From positions 41,990,719 to 42,054,718 of the forward strand of contig OX424560.1 in NCBI GenBank assembly GCA_949152475.1: 64,000 nucleotides of DNA, in the 5' to 3' direction. Numbering within the stretch: position 1 is the stretch's first letter; each line of letters starts with the position of its first letter. Of this stretch, positions 49,401 through 60,026 are shown piece after piece. This DNA is from Terebella lapidaria (lineage: Eukaryota > Annelida > Polychaeta > Terebellida > Terebellidae). Position numbers and translations under genes: made by a program. The notes under the pieces were generated by a model. The model was not told where the DNA came from and searched no databases. It worked only from the letters and a program-made list of their open reading frames with translations.

Positions 49401-52400
49401 TAACAAGCGAGATATTAGCCATTTTGTCCTGTGACCTTGAAAATGAGGTCGAAGGTCAAATTCAAGGTCATCAGAATATTCAGCATATATCATTTCCTAT
49501 ATGTCCACAATTGATTCCTAAGCTGTAGAGTTGATAATAAGCGAGATATAAGCCATTTTGTGCTCTGACCTTGAAACTGAGGTCAGAGGTCAAATTCAAG
49601 GTCACGAGAATATTCAGAATATATCATTCCCTATATGTCCACAATTGATTCCTAAGCTGTAGAGTCGATAATAAGCGAGATATAAGCCATTTTGTGCTCT
49701 GACCTTGAAAGTGAGGTCAGAGGTCAAATTCAAGGTCACGAGAATATTCAGCATATATCATTTCCTATAGGTCCACAATTGACTCCTAGTCTCTAATCTC
49801 AATATCAAGTGAGATATTAGGCATAATGTGTCCCATTATAAAGCATAGGAGAATTTAACATGGGAAAGTCCCATTTGAGCCGAGTTTGGGCCAAAATGGC
49901 CCACTTCGAGCGATTCAAGCGCAACGAAATTTATAGACATCATAGCAGTACATATGAGGAGTGTTATTTATCAAAAAGAAAAAAAGTTACTGAACAGATT
50001 TTGAGAAAATGGCCGCCAAAGTCCAAAATCAGGCATTTTTCGTCGAAAACGGCCGCCATTTTGAAAAAAATGCGAAAATCAAAAAACTAAAAAATACCTC
50101 CTTCTTGAATTATTTTTAAGTATTTTTGTGCAAAATTTCAGAAATATTCGCCTGTAAACAAAAAAGATAAAAATGTGGACGACGACGACGACGGACGACG
50201 ACGGACGACGACGGACGACGGACGACGGACGACGGACGCAACGCCATGCCAATAGGTTATCGGACCATAGGTCCGGTAACCTAAAAATGCTTTCACACAA
50301 CATGTATCATGTGTATAGGAATATATATTATAACATCATCATACAAAAATTAGCCCAAAGGCTAAGATAGGTTACCGGACAATTTTGGTTTGGCCATGGC
50401 AGCATTGGCAGGTAACAGACCTTGAGATTTACCAATCAAGGTTCGCAGTGTAAACATATGACCTTGGGATTTACCAATCAAGGTCATCCGTATGAACCTC
50501 GATGTAACCATTACATGTATGTGTGCGGCATTTGATATTCTATATGTTGGGTGGAATCGTTTAGGCCGCTCAGGTCAATTTACACATTCCAAGTCAGACA
50601 TTTGGCACTCAAGGTCATCTGACGTCAAGTTCAAGGTCATCATTAGTTGTGCCATATATGTCTTCCTATATGTTCATAATGCAAACATGAGCTCTATCTG
50701 CAAGCATTTCATCTACAAAGGCAAATCTGGGCATTTTTTGACCCCAAAATGGCTGTTTTGACCTTTCAAGGTCATCGAAGGTCAAATTCAAGGTCACCAC
50801 ACAAGTCGCCATATATGACTTCCCATTTGAAAGTGCCAATTTCTAAGCTCTATCTTCAAGCGTTCTATGAGTACAGTCCTGACAGCTCCCATTATGAAGG
50901 AAAAAAGTGCCGAAAATTTTCCAAGTCCAAAATTTTTTTCAAAGGGTGAAAAATTTTTTTTGCCTAGAAATGGCCCAAAATGGATAGTAATGTTATTTGG
51001 GGCGAAAAATTTTTTTTTCGCCGACTCGTCAAAAATTCAAAATGGCCGCCACACTGAGATCGGCGATTCAAGGGGAACAAAACTTATACACGTCACAGAG
51101 GTATATAAGAGGAATCTTTTTAAGAAAAAATCTCAAAACTGATCAGACAGTTTTTGAGAAAATACAGACCAGGTGCAAATTTGAGCGTTTTTCGACCCAA
51201 AAATGGCTGTTTTGACCTTTCAAGGTCATCCAAGGTCAAATTCAAGGTCACCACACAAGTCGCCATATATGACTTCCCATTTGAAAGTGCCAATTTCTAA
51301 GCTCTATCTTCAAGCGTTCTATGAGTACAGTCCGGACAGCTCCCATTATGAAGGGAAAAAGTGCCGAAAATTTTCTAAGTCCAAAATTTTTTTCAAAGGG
51401 TGAAAAATTTTTTTTGCCCTAGAAATGGCCCAAAATGGATAGTAATGCGATTTGGGGCGAAAAAAAATTTTTTCGCCGACCCGCCAAAAATTCAAAATGG
51501 CCGCCACACAGAAACCGGCAGATTTAGGGCAACCAAACTTATACATATCACAGAGGTATATGAGGGGAATCTTTTGAAACCAAAAACTCAAAACTGATCA
51601 GACAGTTTTTGAGAAAATGGCCGTCAATGTCCAAAATTGAGCGTTTTTCGACAAAAACGGCCGCCATTTTGAAAAAAATGCGAAAATCAAAAAACAAAAA
51701 AATACCTCCTTCTCAAAATATTTTTAGGCATTTTTGTGCAAAATTTCAGAAAGATTCGATCGTTAACTTTAAAGATAAAAATGTTAACGCCGGACGGACG
51801 GACGGACGGACGGACGGACGGACGGACGGACGGCGGACGCAACGCCATGCCAATAGGTTATCGGACCAAAGGTCCGGTAACCTAAAAACAACATATATTT
51901 TCACTGATTGCATTTTTAACAAAATAATGAAAATCAATGCAATGTTAGTAAAACATAATTTCATTCCACAAAATTTTTTAATGTTGCTTCATTACATGAT
52001 ATACTATTACTTCTACCTTCTTCAATGGTGCTTTGCTATGCAGAACAGTTTCCTGGGAAGTCCTGATACTTCTGTTTGCTCTTTTCCTCAATATCAGCTT
52101 GACTGACTTGCAGTTGCTGCACAATCCTCCAATCCCTTTGCAACTGTTACTGCGCGCTGTCACCTGTATTCATGACAAAATGACACCAATGTTAAGATCA
52201 TGCAAAATGTGTAGTAACAATGACAATTTGTATGTCACCGAAATATAATAAATGATGTTCATAATTGCTGACAGTTTTCTAACAAATACAAAACTACTAA
52301 TTAATTTTTCTTCTCATAGGTTGAACTGATCTAACCTCAATTGATGAAGTACTATGTCTGTACAAAATTTCCTGATGATGACTTGATCCATCTTTGTCAC

Positions 52401-54729
52401 TGACGTCAGTCAAAACCTTCTCACCGACACCCTCGCATGCAACCAGCGATGAAACCTCCATGGTCATAGTAAAATTTTATTTAATATCCAAAACAGAAAA
52501 TTGGTATGACATATTAACAAATACTTTTATAAATATTATTCTAATAACAGATTTGCTGAACATTATGGACACAATATTCATATCATCATTATATAATATC
52601 ATTCAAGTATTATAACATGTAGATGTCGTAAAATAACTCTAAAACTCAAAACATGTGACATATATATTTACCTGTTCCAAGATGTTCGCCAAACTTCCTC
52701 CAAGATTCAGTTGCAGGTCATACACTGGCCGGCCACAGACGAACACTTGCAGGGGTTCATCATTACTCATGTTATTTGGCAAGATGACACACCTCTCAAC
52801 CTTAATGAAATACATACAAAAATATTGACGGGAAAAATATATATCCAGATAAATTCTTTAGTAAAACTAATTATACATGTGCATGTCAAAATGTATATAA
52901 CTTCCATCTCTCTGAACATTCAATGGCTACATGTAACTAGACATCAAGGCCTAAAGATGCCTTGGAGGCAAAACGAAAAATGCCGACTCAGCATAAAAAT
53001 TCAAGGTCAAAGTTCATCCATAATAACCCTTAGACATGTTTGTTTAGTGCCACGAGTACGAAAATAACGTCTGTTTCGCTCTACGACGCACCGTTTCCAA
53101 GATATTGAAGAAAACGGAAAATGCCGATTCAGCAGAAAAATTCAAGGTCAAGGTCGAAGGTCATCTTTAATACCCCTTAGACATGTTTGTCTAGGGCGAA
53201 GAGTCCGAAAATAACGTCTGTTTCGTTATACGATGCACCGTTTCCAATTTATGCAGGAAACCTTGATCCCAAAATCAATAGGGTTCTTCCTTGTTGATAT
53301 ATGAACCTCCATGCAAAGTTCTGCAGCCATTGACTACATACTTTTTTACTTATCGTGCGGAAACAAAGTCCAAAAAACAACATTGATTTCATCCTCAAGG
53401 ACCTCATGAACCTCGGATCCGGCTGAAAAACAATAGGGTTCTTCCACCTAATATGTCTGACCAATGGTGAAAATTTGGCGAAGATACATTAATGCAAACT
53501 AAAGTTATCGGTCGGAAACCAAAACGGCGAAACAAAAAGAAAAAAAAAAATTCTGCTAAAACAATAAAGGCCCAATTAGATGTGACCGAAATACTTTAAT
53601 TAGATGTGACCAGCCTCCATTTCTTGCTATCATCATGATTTTGTATTTGTATGATTAATATGGTGATATGGATTCGATTTCATACTACATACTAATACTT
53701 GATTGCACCTTCATTTCCTTATACTGAAAAATTTCAGTGCAAGATTCCTTTTCAGCCATGAACCATCCTCTTAGTGCGATACTTTTGCTCTCGGACAATA
53801 ACCTCCCAGATATAGTTTCAGTGGCAGGTTTCTGTTCAGGAGCACTGACATCGTGGTTCCTAACCATCTGAACAAAACATAATATCAATTAACATAAATA
53901 TTTCATTAAGGTTGATAATGTTAAAATTTTCTAAAGTGTTTCGGTGTATATGTTTAGAATTGAGCTCCCCCCCCCCCTCCCCACCCAAAAAAATAAAATA
54001 AAAAAGAAATTAATCACATTCACATCCACATCCCATAGAATCATATTTTAAAGTTAGATCTAAGTCATAATTGTATATACTGGTGGTTTCCGTGCTGGTG
54101 GCTTTGGAATTTGGCATGATGGCTGTGGCAGATGTAGAGTAGGTAGGCTTCCTCTCTTCAATACATGCTTCCCTGTTGTGCCTGGTGGTGTAACAAGAGA
54201 TCAGGTTTTTACTCCACAAGTTATCCACAAGGCATTTTTCTCATGAGGGGCGCACAGGCGTGGATTTGCGGGAGGGGGGGGGGGGGGCTCGCCAGCTTGC
54301 ATTGCAAACACACGCCCTCACGCCTCTCATGAGACAAATGCCTGTGAATGTTATAACACCATTCAAGCCGTATTCGTTAAGATTGCCCATGGGCATGGAT
54401 ATATAATGCCACATGCAGCCAAACAATTCACTTTCATAAATACTTCCCGGTCAGGTACAACTACTTAGTACATATTTGCAATTTTGATAATGTGATGTCA
54501 TGTATGGTGTAGGTCTAGATCTACCTATTTCCTGAAAACAAGATGACTCAAAATGCCTGCTGCAGATCGTAGCCCTTTCAGGCTTGAAGGCCTTGTCTGA
54601 TCTATTCACACATTTCACCAGCTGTGTCTGCCATTCAGGTTCCTTAACCCGTAGAACACGACTGAAAATTAAACCTCTGTTTACCGATTTGTTGGTGAAA
54701 CACCCCACTATACAGCAACAAAGAACCAT
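40483..54729 (-). CDS. P-type transposase with THAP domain, 16 exons, complete
   Basis: Minus-strand coding exons: 54,525-54,729; 54,081-54,181; 53,709-53,867; 52,672-52,800; 52,336-52,455; 52,017-52,163; 46,783-47,018; 46,288-46,456; 43,704-43,799; 42,958-43,173; 42,417-42,611; 41,744-41,887; 41,395-41,580; 41,160-41,292; 40,902-41,055; 40,483-40,606. They sum to 2,514 nt with agreeing phases: 837 residues. The N-terminal THAP zinc finger has C5, C10, C56 and H59 with the spacing of THAP1, W33, and SLPTLHL (80-86) in place of AVPTIF. Then a C-x-GIG-x-LC-x-NCK segment, a coiled coil (LEKALILQRKLTTSLEKEV), and the P/THAP9 core (DPFIKLFWEEQ, HPMMIRLALLLHSQSPQAY). Likely catalytic residues: D446 (HDEMSVKEDL), D533 (STADKASPNQRF), E775 (CQDPLELHFG). 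Further matches are DVPHIMKTARN and YQENKLRIQRTV; the C-terminus VKKRKR looks like a nuclear signal. P transposases cut and paste DNA using GTP. The start codon is fixed by C5/C10 spacing. Donors at 42,957 (GTTTTG) and the acceptor at 52,456 are weak. It could be mobile or domesticated; the intact ends favour mobile. Confidence 0.92.
42046..42402 (+). mobile_element. Helentron-like element H2, copy 4, short
   Basis: Reduced H2 copy (TAACCCAAGGGCTA head, TAGGTTACCGGAC, hairpin tail). It ends 14 bp from the end of transposase exon 11, just beyond the splice donor. Confidence 0.75.
42659..42710. repeat. TA microsatellite
   Basis: Alternating TA run with a few interruptions, in intron 10 of the transposase gene. 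Confidence 0.85.
43820..46194 (-). mobile_element. Short LTR element, non-autonomous, very young
   Basis: Two direct repeats of 247 bp (43,820-44,066 and 45,948-46,194), beginning TG and ending CA, that I could not tell apart by eye. Read on the minus strand the repeat has a TATAAAAG box, an AATAAA signal and, after the upstream copy, a primer-site-like TGGCGCAGTCGGCAGGAT. A purine-rich tract (TGTGGGGAAG) precedes the other copy. The 1.9-kb interior has no recognisable gag or pol, so it is of the short, dependent LTR kind. No clear target duplication was seen. It lies in intron 8 of the transposase gene, in the same orientation. Near-identical repeats imply a recent insertion. Confidence 0.85.
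47031..47135 (+). mobile_element. Fragments of H3 and H2 heads
   Basis: CTAGATGTCAAGGCC at 47,031 resembles the H3 start; TTAGCCCTAATGGTTAGATA followed by GGTTACAGAAC at about 47,103 resembles the H2 head. Neither has a matching tail nearby. Confidence 0.5.
48180..48275 (-). other. tRNA-like sequence with 3' half before 5' half
   Basis: On the minus strand a perfect B box (GGTTCGATTCC, 48,248-48,258) in a T-arm (GTAGG/CCTGC) comes first, then TCTGAAT, then GTTCAGATAGCTCAATGGCA with a perfect A box (TAGCTCAATGG, 48,210-48,220) and a D-arm (GCTC/GAGC). TCTGAAT and GTTCAGA pair as a 7-bp acceptor stem (one G-T). A run of seven T follows at 48,164-48,170. The anticodon arm is poor. A decayed partial copy lies at about 48,520-48,560. 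It lies in a transposase intron. It may be a scrambled tRNA-derived repeat or a permuted tRNA gene. Confidence 0.5.
48830..50283 (+). mobile_element. Helentron-like element H2, copy 6, with AGGTCA-rich tandem core
   Basis: H2 head variant (TTAGGCCAAGGGCCAAAGAT, then AGGTTACCGGAC) and hairpin tail. The core here is a different tandem array: about six units of 120-145 bp (48,900-49,800), each with GACCTTGAAAATGAGGTC, AGGTCAAATTCAAGGTCA and ATATCATTTCCTATATG. A GACGAC microsatellite precedes the tail. Confidence 0.85.
50350..51885 (+). mobile_element. Helentron-like element H2, copy 7, full length
   Basis: Closely alike to copy 1 at 3947-5464 over its whole length, with the two 450-bp core units, a longer GGAC run and both ends. 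It follows copy 6 after a 66-bp gap in intron 6 of the transposase gene. Confidence 0.9.
52937..53600 (+). mobile_element. Helentron-like element H3, copy 3, short
   Basis: H3 start CTAGACATCAAGGCC, two to three core units, then the ATCGGTCGGAAACCAAAACGG module with an A-rich run. The 3' hairpin is lost or altered. It lies in intron 3 of the transposase gene. Confidence 0.75.
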
Positions 54730-56499
54730 TCCGTGTGTTGTGTTCTGTTTCCATGTCATCTGTCAGATCTGTCGCGTGATATTTGCGAAGCATGATATTT
54801 GTGAAGCGGCTTCGCATTCATCACCGTGGTAAACCTGAGGCACCTCAACTTCGTCACGGCCAACCGTTGTAACGCTAACTCGGAAAGAGTCGTGACGAAT
54901 GTGAAGCTTGCATTGTGAGCGTGACAAACTTGAAGCTCAGTATTACCGTATCCCTTCGTATCTGGTGTTCACTCTAATGTAGGTCCCTAATAAAAAGTGT
55001 AATTCTTCATTCAACACAATGTATTGAACAACATTATTGTATTATTCCACGGCCATTACTAGTAGGCCTACATATTATATCTTTTCACATTATGAAAATG
55101 TGTTGATTATCAAAAAAATACATGTACCCTTCATACCTCTCGAACATGCAAGAAACTACATGTAAAAGGCGCGGTTACGGTGGCTGATATATGCCATAGA
55201 TTTATTTTTCAGATTTCATTTTTTTTATTTTTTCCAGAAGGACAATCTAAAGAAAATAAAATAATTAAATGCACGTCCTTCATGTTAAATACGTACTTAA
55301 CATTAAATACACGTACTTAATATTAAATACACGTATATATTATTAAATACGCGTATATTAAATACGTGTACTTGATATCAAATATGCATACTTAATGTTA
55401 AATACGCGTACTTAATATTAAATTAGCAAAAAATGGATGTGGCTATGTTACTGCGTTCGTCTCGTGAAACAAGATATATATCGAGCGACATGGCGCTGCA
55501 AAAAAGAACAAAATATCTAACTGTCTGGTATTTAATATTAAGTACGTGTGTTTAACAATAAATACACGTATTTAATATTATATACGCATATTTAATATTA
55601 TGTACGTGTATTTAATATTAAATACGCATATTTAATATTAAGTACGCATATTTAATATTAAGTGGACGTCTCACCAATAATTGTCTATAGCGTTCGGACT
55701 CAGAGTCGAGAGGTACTACAAAAAGACTATATGAAAAATAAACACAACGAGAGAAAATAAACAACAACAACAAATCACCACGGCACCAAATAACCATCTA
55801 TCGTAAAATCGCTACACTGACGGCACAAGATCCGCTCCACTCGAAACGTTTATAAATACATATAAGAACCTATTTTATCTCTAATATTTATACCCAACTT
55901 TCTTAGGGTAGCATGACGACTGTGTGTTTGTTTGCAATTGCCGGTGTGCATATTTGTATTTTTATACATTTGAGCTAGGTGATTGGTTATGCATATATTG
56001 TATGACTTGGCCTGTATGTGAATATACATAGGCTATGTGCATGCTATGAAGCGAGATGAATATGTGTGTGTAGGCCTATTTGTACATGTTCTGATCTGTG
56101 GTTAAAAAATACTAAAAAAAAATTATCACAGTTAACATAAAGAGTAAAATCACAAATTTGATGCGAACTCAATTTAAAGCACTATAATGAGCTGATCTTT
56201 TAAAAAAAGAAATTTAATTTTTGTGAAAGAAGTCTGAAATTTGGTAAAAAAAAAAAAAGCCGTTTGATTCCAGTATGCCTAGTTAACGATGTACATGTAG
56301 ATATGGATACAGTTTTTTACCGCTGTAGTGTGCGTGAAATTGCGGTTTTCTGTGTATTTGTGGCCGAAAGTACTGGCTACGTGTTTCGTGCCGTGGTGAA
56401 TGCGAAGCCGGAAGCTTCAGCTTTGTCACGGGCACCATGGCAAATGCGAAGCGCTTCACCTTTCCCATGCTTCAACTTCATCATGCTATAACAGGTCAA
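54730..56499. other. Right subterminal region of the P-type transposon
   Basis: Promoter side of the transposase gene. Holds an array of words such as ACGTACTTAATATTAAATAC at 55,285-55,430 and 55,535-55,665, and the motif GTGGTGAATGCGAAGC at 56,393, a variant at 56,438, and its inverse near 54,803. No gene seen. Confidence 0.5.
55285..55665. repeat. AT-rich ACTTAAT/ATACACG array near the right end
   Basis: Irregular units of about 16-20 bp, each an alternation of TTAATATTAAATAC and (A/G)CGTA, in two blocks separated by about 100 bp. Confidence 0.8.
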
Positions 56500-56595
56500 A
56501 CCGGAAGTGATGAATAGAACCTGCGCACGAAAATTGCGCGCCGCAACATGCACCCGATGAACTCCCATTCATCCATCCCTGTGTTATGATCTATG
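56500..56595 (-). repeat. Right terminal inverted repeat of the P-type transposon
   Basis: Inverse of the left terminal repeat: 23 bp perfect at the outer end, then matching blocks ATGTTGCGGCGCGCA, GGTTCTATTC and CACTTCCGGTTT (minus-strand reading). Confidence 0.9.
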
Positions 56596-56602
56596 GTCAG
56601 AT
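56596..56602. repeat. Target-site duplication, right copy (GTCAGAT)
   Basis: Identical to 35,117-35,123. Confidence 0.9.
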
Positions 56603-57119
56603 TGAGCTGTTGAGAGCCCTCTCATACTATATCGCGGTCATCAATCTCGGTATTTGGACATTCTTGGGCACCCAGGTTTGCACAGGACTATTTTTTAAGA
56701 TAAATTTTACTTGTAAACAGCTTCCAATATTTACACAATTTTCCTTCAAATTAAAATCGATTAATAATAATTCATACAATTTTCCCACATGTTTATTCAA
56801 TGATCAGACACATTTCTATGGAGGTAGGCCTACCGGTATATGTTATGAAAAATTATCAGTGACATCTAACGTTTCTAATGTTTAACTGATTGTCAATTTT
56901 TTTGGAATTAATCAGCTTTGTTTCGTGCAACTTGATGTTAAATAAAAGTTACATCAGTATTTAGTAATATTATACCGGTAACAAAAATAAATCCAGGTTA
57001 ATGTGGTAACCTCCATGCCCAAATTTGCCCTGGACCTTCTCGAGATTATCCAAACTTCCAAGAATGCTCACTACACATGGAAGATCGTCTCCACTCTCCA
57101 AGCACTCCCGTCACTGTGT
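56603..57119. other. Intergenic stretch right of the transposon
   Basis: No gene or repeat recognised. Confidence 0.45.
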
Positions 57120-57354
57120 TTAATATAGAAGAAGACGTGGCAACATGTTCCAAAACAAGCTCATCCACGGCATCAACAGGGTTGACCCTACCATCTTCTC
57201 CAGTCTGACAGATTCCTCCACCTCAACCACCAGAGGGCACAGCCTCAAAATCCAGAAAGCCAGATCTCGTGTGGAGTGGAAGAGGAACCACAGTTTCAGC
57301 AGGCGTGGACGTGATTCGAACACTCAGTCAGAAGCAGTACTTAGTTTCCACTAA
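57120..57354 (+). pseudogene. LINE C-terminal fragment
   Basis: Plus strand reads RRRRGNMFQNKLIHGINRVD and then TTRGHSLKIQKARSR and KRNHSFSRR. This matches the segment after the reverse-transcriptase domain of Jockey-type LINEs (usual form: RLIETYKIL, STRGHSLKL, FFSQR). The reading breaks up afterwards. It is a different LINE from the one at 9.3-25.3 kb. Confidence 0.65.
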
Positions 57355-57446
57355 GACAATCATTATAGCTACACCACTATATTGTTGTAGCGAATAATAC
57401 AGGCTAACATATATGTTACCTATCAAGACCGGAATAGGCTACCTAG

Positions 57447-58179
57447 TAGTGCATGGTCGATTCGACGATTAATCGATTAATCGGTGGTCATTGTCAAACG
57501 ATTATATAATCGATTCTGAAATATGAACATCGATCTTTTTTACGTGCAAATATGTACTCGTCTTTTCACGAAATCATTTTTTTTCGGATTATTGTTGTTG
57601 TCAACTTTCTGTTGTGAGAGACATTCTCCAGGTGGAGCTGCTGTCATGGTGAGGGATCATTCATTCATTCAAATTTGACCTCAAAATGGCAGAACCAGCA
57701 GACGACAGAAAAATAACGAACGAGGCCAACTGGTTCTGTGTTTTTGTATGGCTGTGCGAGAACTTTGAAATTTGCTCTTCTTTTACCTATTCCCCAAAGA
57801 TTTCACATCATTCGTATAAATAAATGATCCCTCTTGGCTGCAGATGACCACAAATCAGACACCACAAACAACGGTTTCAACTCGTTTATTAACATTTATT
57901 ATTTGTAATTTCAGTTGAGCAACATGAAAACTTGAATTTACAGAGAATAATCATACTAATTCCAAACATCCAGTCACCTTCCACGTCAGATGTCGTCTCT
58001 CATGAAAGGAAGTTGTCACACCCGACTCGAAACGGGCGATAATATAGGAAAGTAGTGTACGATTTCTTGATCACTACCCAAATTATTGGGGTCATTACAA
58101 CTTCGATTATAATCGATTAATCGATCGTGAGTGGGTCCGATTAATCGATTTCAATTTCCACCACCGAGTCCATGCACTA
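57447..58179. mobile_element. hAT-type non-autonomous element, 733 bp
   Basis: Inverted ends TAGTGCATGG and CCATGCACTA, with a perfect 8-bp target duplication CTACCTAG at 57,439-57,446 and 58,180-58,187. ATTAATCGATTAATCG lies near the left end and similar words near the right. 8-bp duplications and TAG-type ends are characteristic of hAT. No transposase block recognised. Confidence 0.88.
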
Positions 58180-58565
58180 CTACCTAGTAGGCGCAGCCTA
58201 ACCAACAAAATTCCGTAGATCTGGTATCAAGGTATCAAGGTATGGAACTGCTGATTAGGGCCTGCTCACGAAAATTATTTTGCTTCGTGCACTCTGATTA
58301 ATGTGACCTTCTTGATCTGTTGATCACAATCATGTTTCATACAAAATGATTTGAAGAAAAACGCCATAATAAGTAGACCTATGCTGGTTTTTCATCAATT
58401 TAATCAGCGCATTTAATAAAACTTGATAAGTTCTTTATTATGTTTTGTCCAGCAAAATAATCTTTGATGAACTTTTTGATTGATATTAGGCCTACTTTAA
58501 GTAAATCAGAGTGCATAAAACGCGCCCATCTTTTGTAAAAATTTTGTTTGAGAAGCTTGAATGCC

Positions 58566-58836
58566 GTAATGGTCCTAATAGTAGCACGCCGAGCCAAAGC
58601 AAGACCTCATGCAGCAGCCCGCGCAAAAATGAGGTCAAAAGAAAATCACTGAATAATATACCTATAACCTAATCCCCTTTATTATGATTCAAATAACAGG
58701 AATTTGTGGATTGGAACACTCCAAGATTTTATTAGAAAGATGAAGGGTATTGTAAATTTATCAGTTTTCAAAAATCGAACATTTTTGGGCAAAAGAGGGG
58801 GGCGCTCTATATCAGGGCACGGACCAATACGGCATG
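58566..58836. mobile_element. MITE, about 270 bp, GCCGTA-TGGTCC ends
   Basis: Left end GCCGTAATGGTCCTAATAG, right end the inverse of GCCGTATTGGTCC. The right 200 bp recur in inverse at 60,027-60,225 (shared words TCGATTTTTG, ATCTTTCTAATAA, GTTATTTGAATCATAAT). Confidence 0.65.
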
Positions 58837-59232
58837 TGTATATACCGTATATTATATGAATATATATACTATTCTACATGAATAGTTCAATGTCAAATAA
58901 CCCTTAATATCTGTACATTAGGCCTACTGCTATAGCTTATGCAACACCGTTTTCTCATTTAAACGACTATACTGCTCTGCAGTGACGGGGGCATGTAACA
59001 TGTCGTCACTGGCTAGTGAATCTGGGACACTTCTGGACAAAGCCTTTTCATACAAACTCCATTTCAGATGGCTTCCAAAAGAAAAGCAAATAAAACTCCA
59101 TCAAGTCCTGGTGTTGCAGCCAAAAAGAAAAAGCAGACAGTTAATACAAACTATATATTATTATGTTCTAATGCTTAGCAGATTTTGAATCGACATACGT
59201 AAAAACTTTTGAATTCTGAAAGTTTGCATGGG

Positions 59233-59261
59233 CGATAATGCAGTAATCTACTGCATTATCG
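59233..59261. repeat. Perfect 13-bp inverted repeat (hairpin)
   Basis: CGATAATGCAGTA, ATC, TACTGCATTATCG: arms identical in inverse, 3-base loop. The surroundings (58,837-59,709) show no convincing gene. Confidence 0.85.
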
Positions 59262-59712
59262 TATCCCTGTTGTGGTCATTCTTGGAAATTTGGACAATCT
59301 CGAGAAAGTCCAGGGCAATCTTGAGCATTTTGGAACGGTGCTATACTAAGATGATTTTGATTCATTTCTTGACAATATGGAAAAGAATATTTATGTAACT
59401 TATGTTTTATAACCAAGTTGGATTATACGAAGCTAATTAAATGGCAGAATATTGACAATCAGGGAAACACCGTGAATTTCACTGATAAATTTAAATAAAA
59501 CAAACTTCCATATAATTGTATTTAATCATTGAATCAACATTTGGGAAAATTTTATGAATTTATATTCATCGATTTTAATTGGAAGGAAATTGTGTAAAAA
59601 AATTTTTGCTGTTTACATCCAATATTTAATAAGATACATTTTATATTCCAAGATTGTCCTGGGCAAACTGGGCATCCCCGAGAATGTCCAAATGCCTAAG
59701 AATGAGCACGAC

Positions 59713-59920
59713 ATCCCCCGAACGAAGTTCGACGGATACTATAGATTTGACTCTGTCACGCCGCCGACGGCGTAGAGATTTTCGTGTGAACGGCCTACAG
59801 ATTGCAAATCTGAACCGATTATGATAATTTTTAGAGGGGCATGTCTTATGGTAACATCGTGACACCAATTGATTTTGGTTGCCATAGCAACCAAATTGGC
59901 CGATTGGTGATACGTTTAGT
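59713..59920 (-). mobile_element. H1 3'-end fragment, diverged
   Basis: Minus-strand H1 tail: CATCCCCCGAACGAAGTTCG hairpin variant, GCGTAGAGATTTTCGTGTGA and the GGTTGCCATAGCAACC block. It is older than the other H1 copies. Confidence 0.75.
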
Positions 59921-60026
59921 GATTGATTTGATTGATTTTTATTTGCATAAATAATGTAAATATAAGATAATACAGGAATTTAAATACATTGTAAAATATA
60001 TTTGTAAACATAATATAAAATACATT

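Larger units (their letters stand above)
35124..56595. mobile_element. 21.5-kb P-superfamily DNA transposon with two genes
   Basis: Bounded by perfect 23-bp inverted ends (35,124-35,146 and 56,573-56,595; outermost bases CATAGATCATAACACAGGG) and flanked by GTCAGAT on both sides. Inner blocks of the ends also match in inverse: ATGTTGCGGCGCGCA, GGTTCTATTC and CACTTCCGGTTT, giving imperfect repeats of about 100 bp. The ends start with CA and carry ATAACA near base 10, as do the Drosophila P-element ends. Inside lie a complete THAP-type P transposase gene (minus strand, starting near the right end) and a second gene (plus strand, starting near the left end); they converge near 40 kb. Introns carry nested H2, H3 and LTR elements, about 7-8 kb in all, so the original element was nearer 14 kb. 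P elements usually make 8-bp duplications; 7 bp are seen here. No break in the transposase frame was found, so it may be, or recently have been, active. Confidence 0.9.

Noticed and set aside
59068-59140. Possible first exon (MASKRKANKTPSSPG, basic)
   Set aside because: It has a plausible acceptor and start codon but no usable donor, and the frame soon turns to noise; not enough to call a gene.
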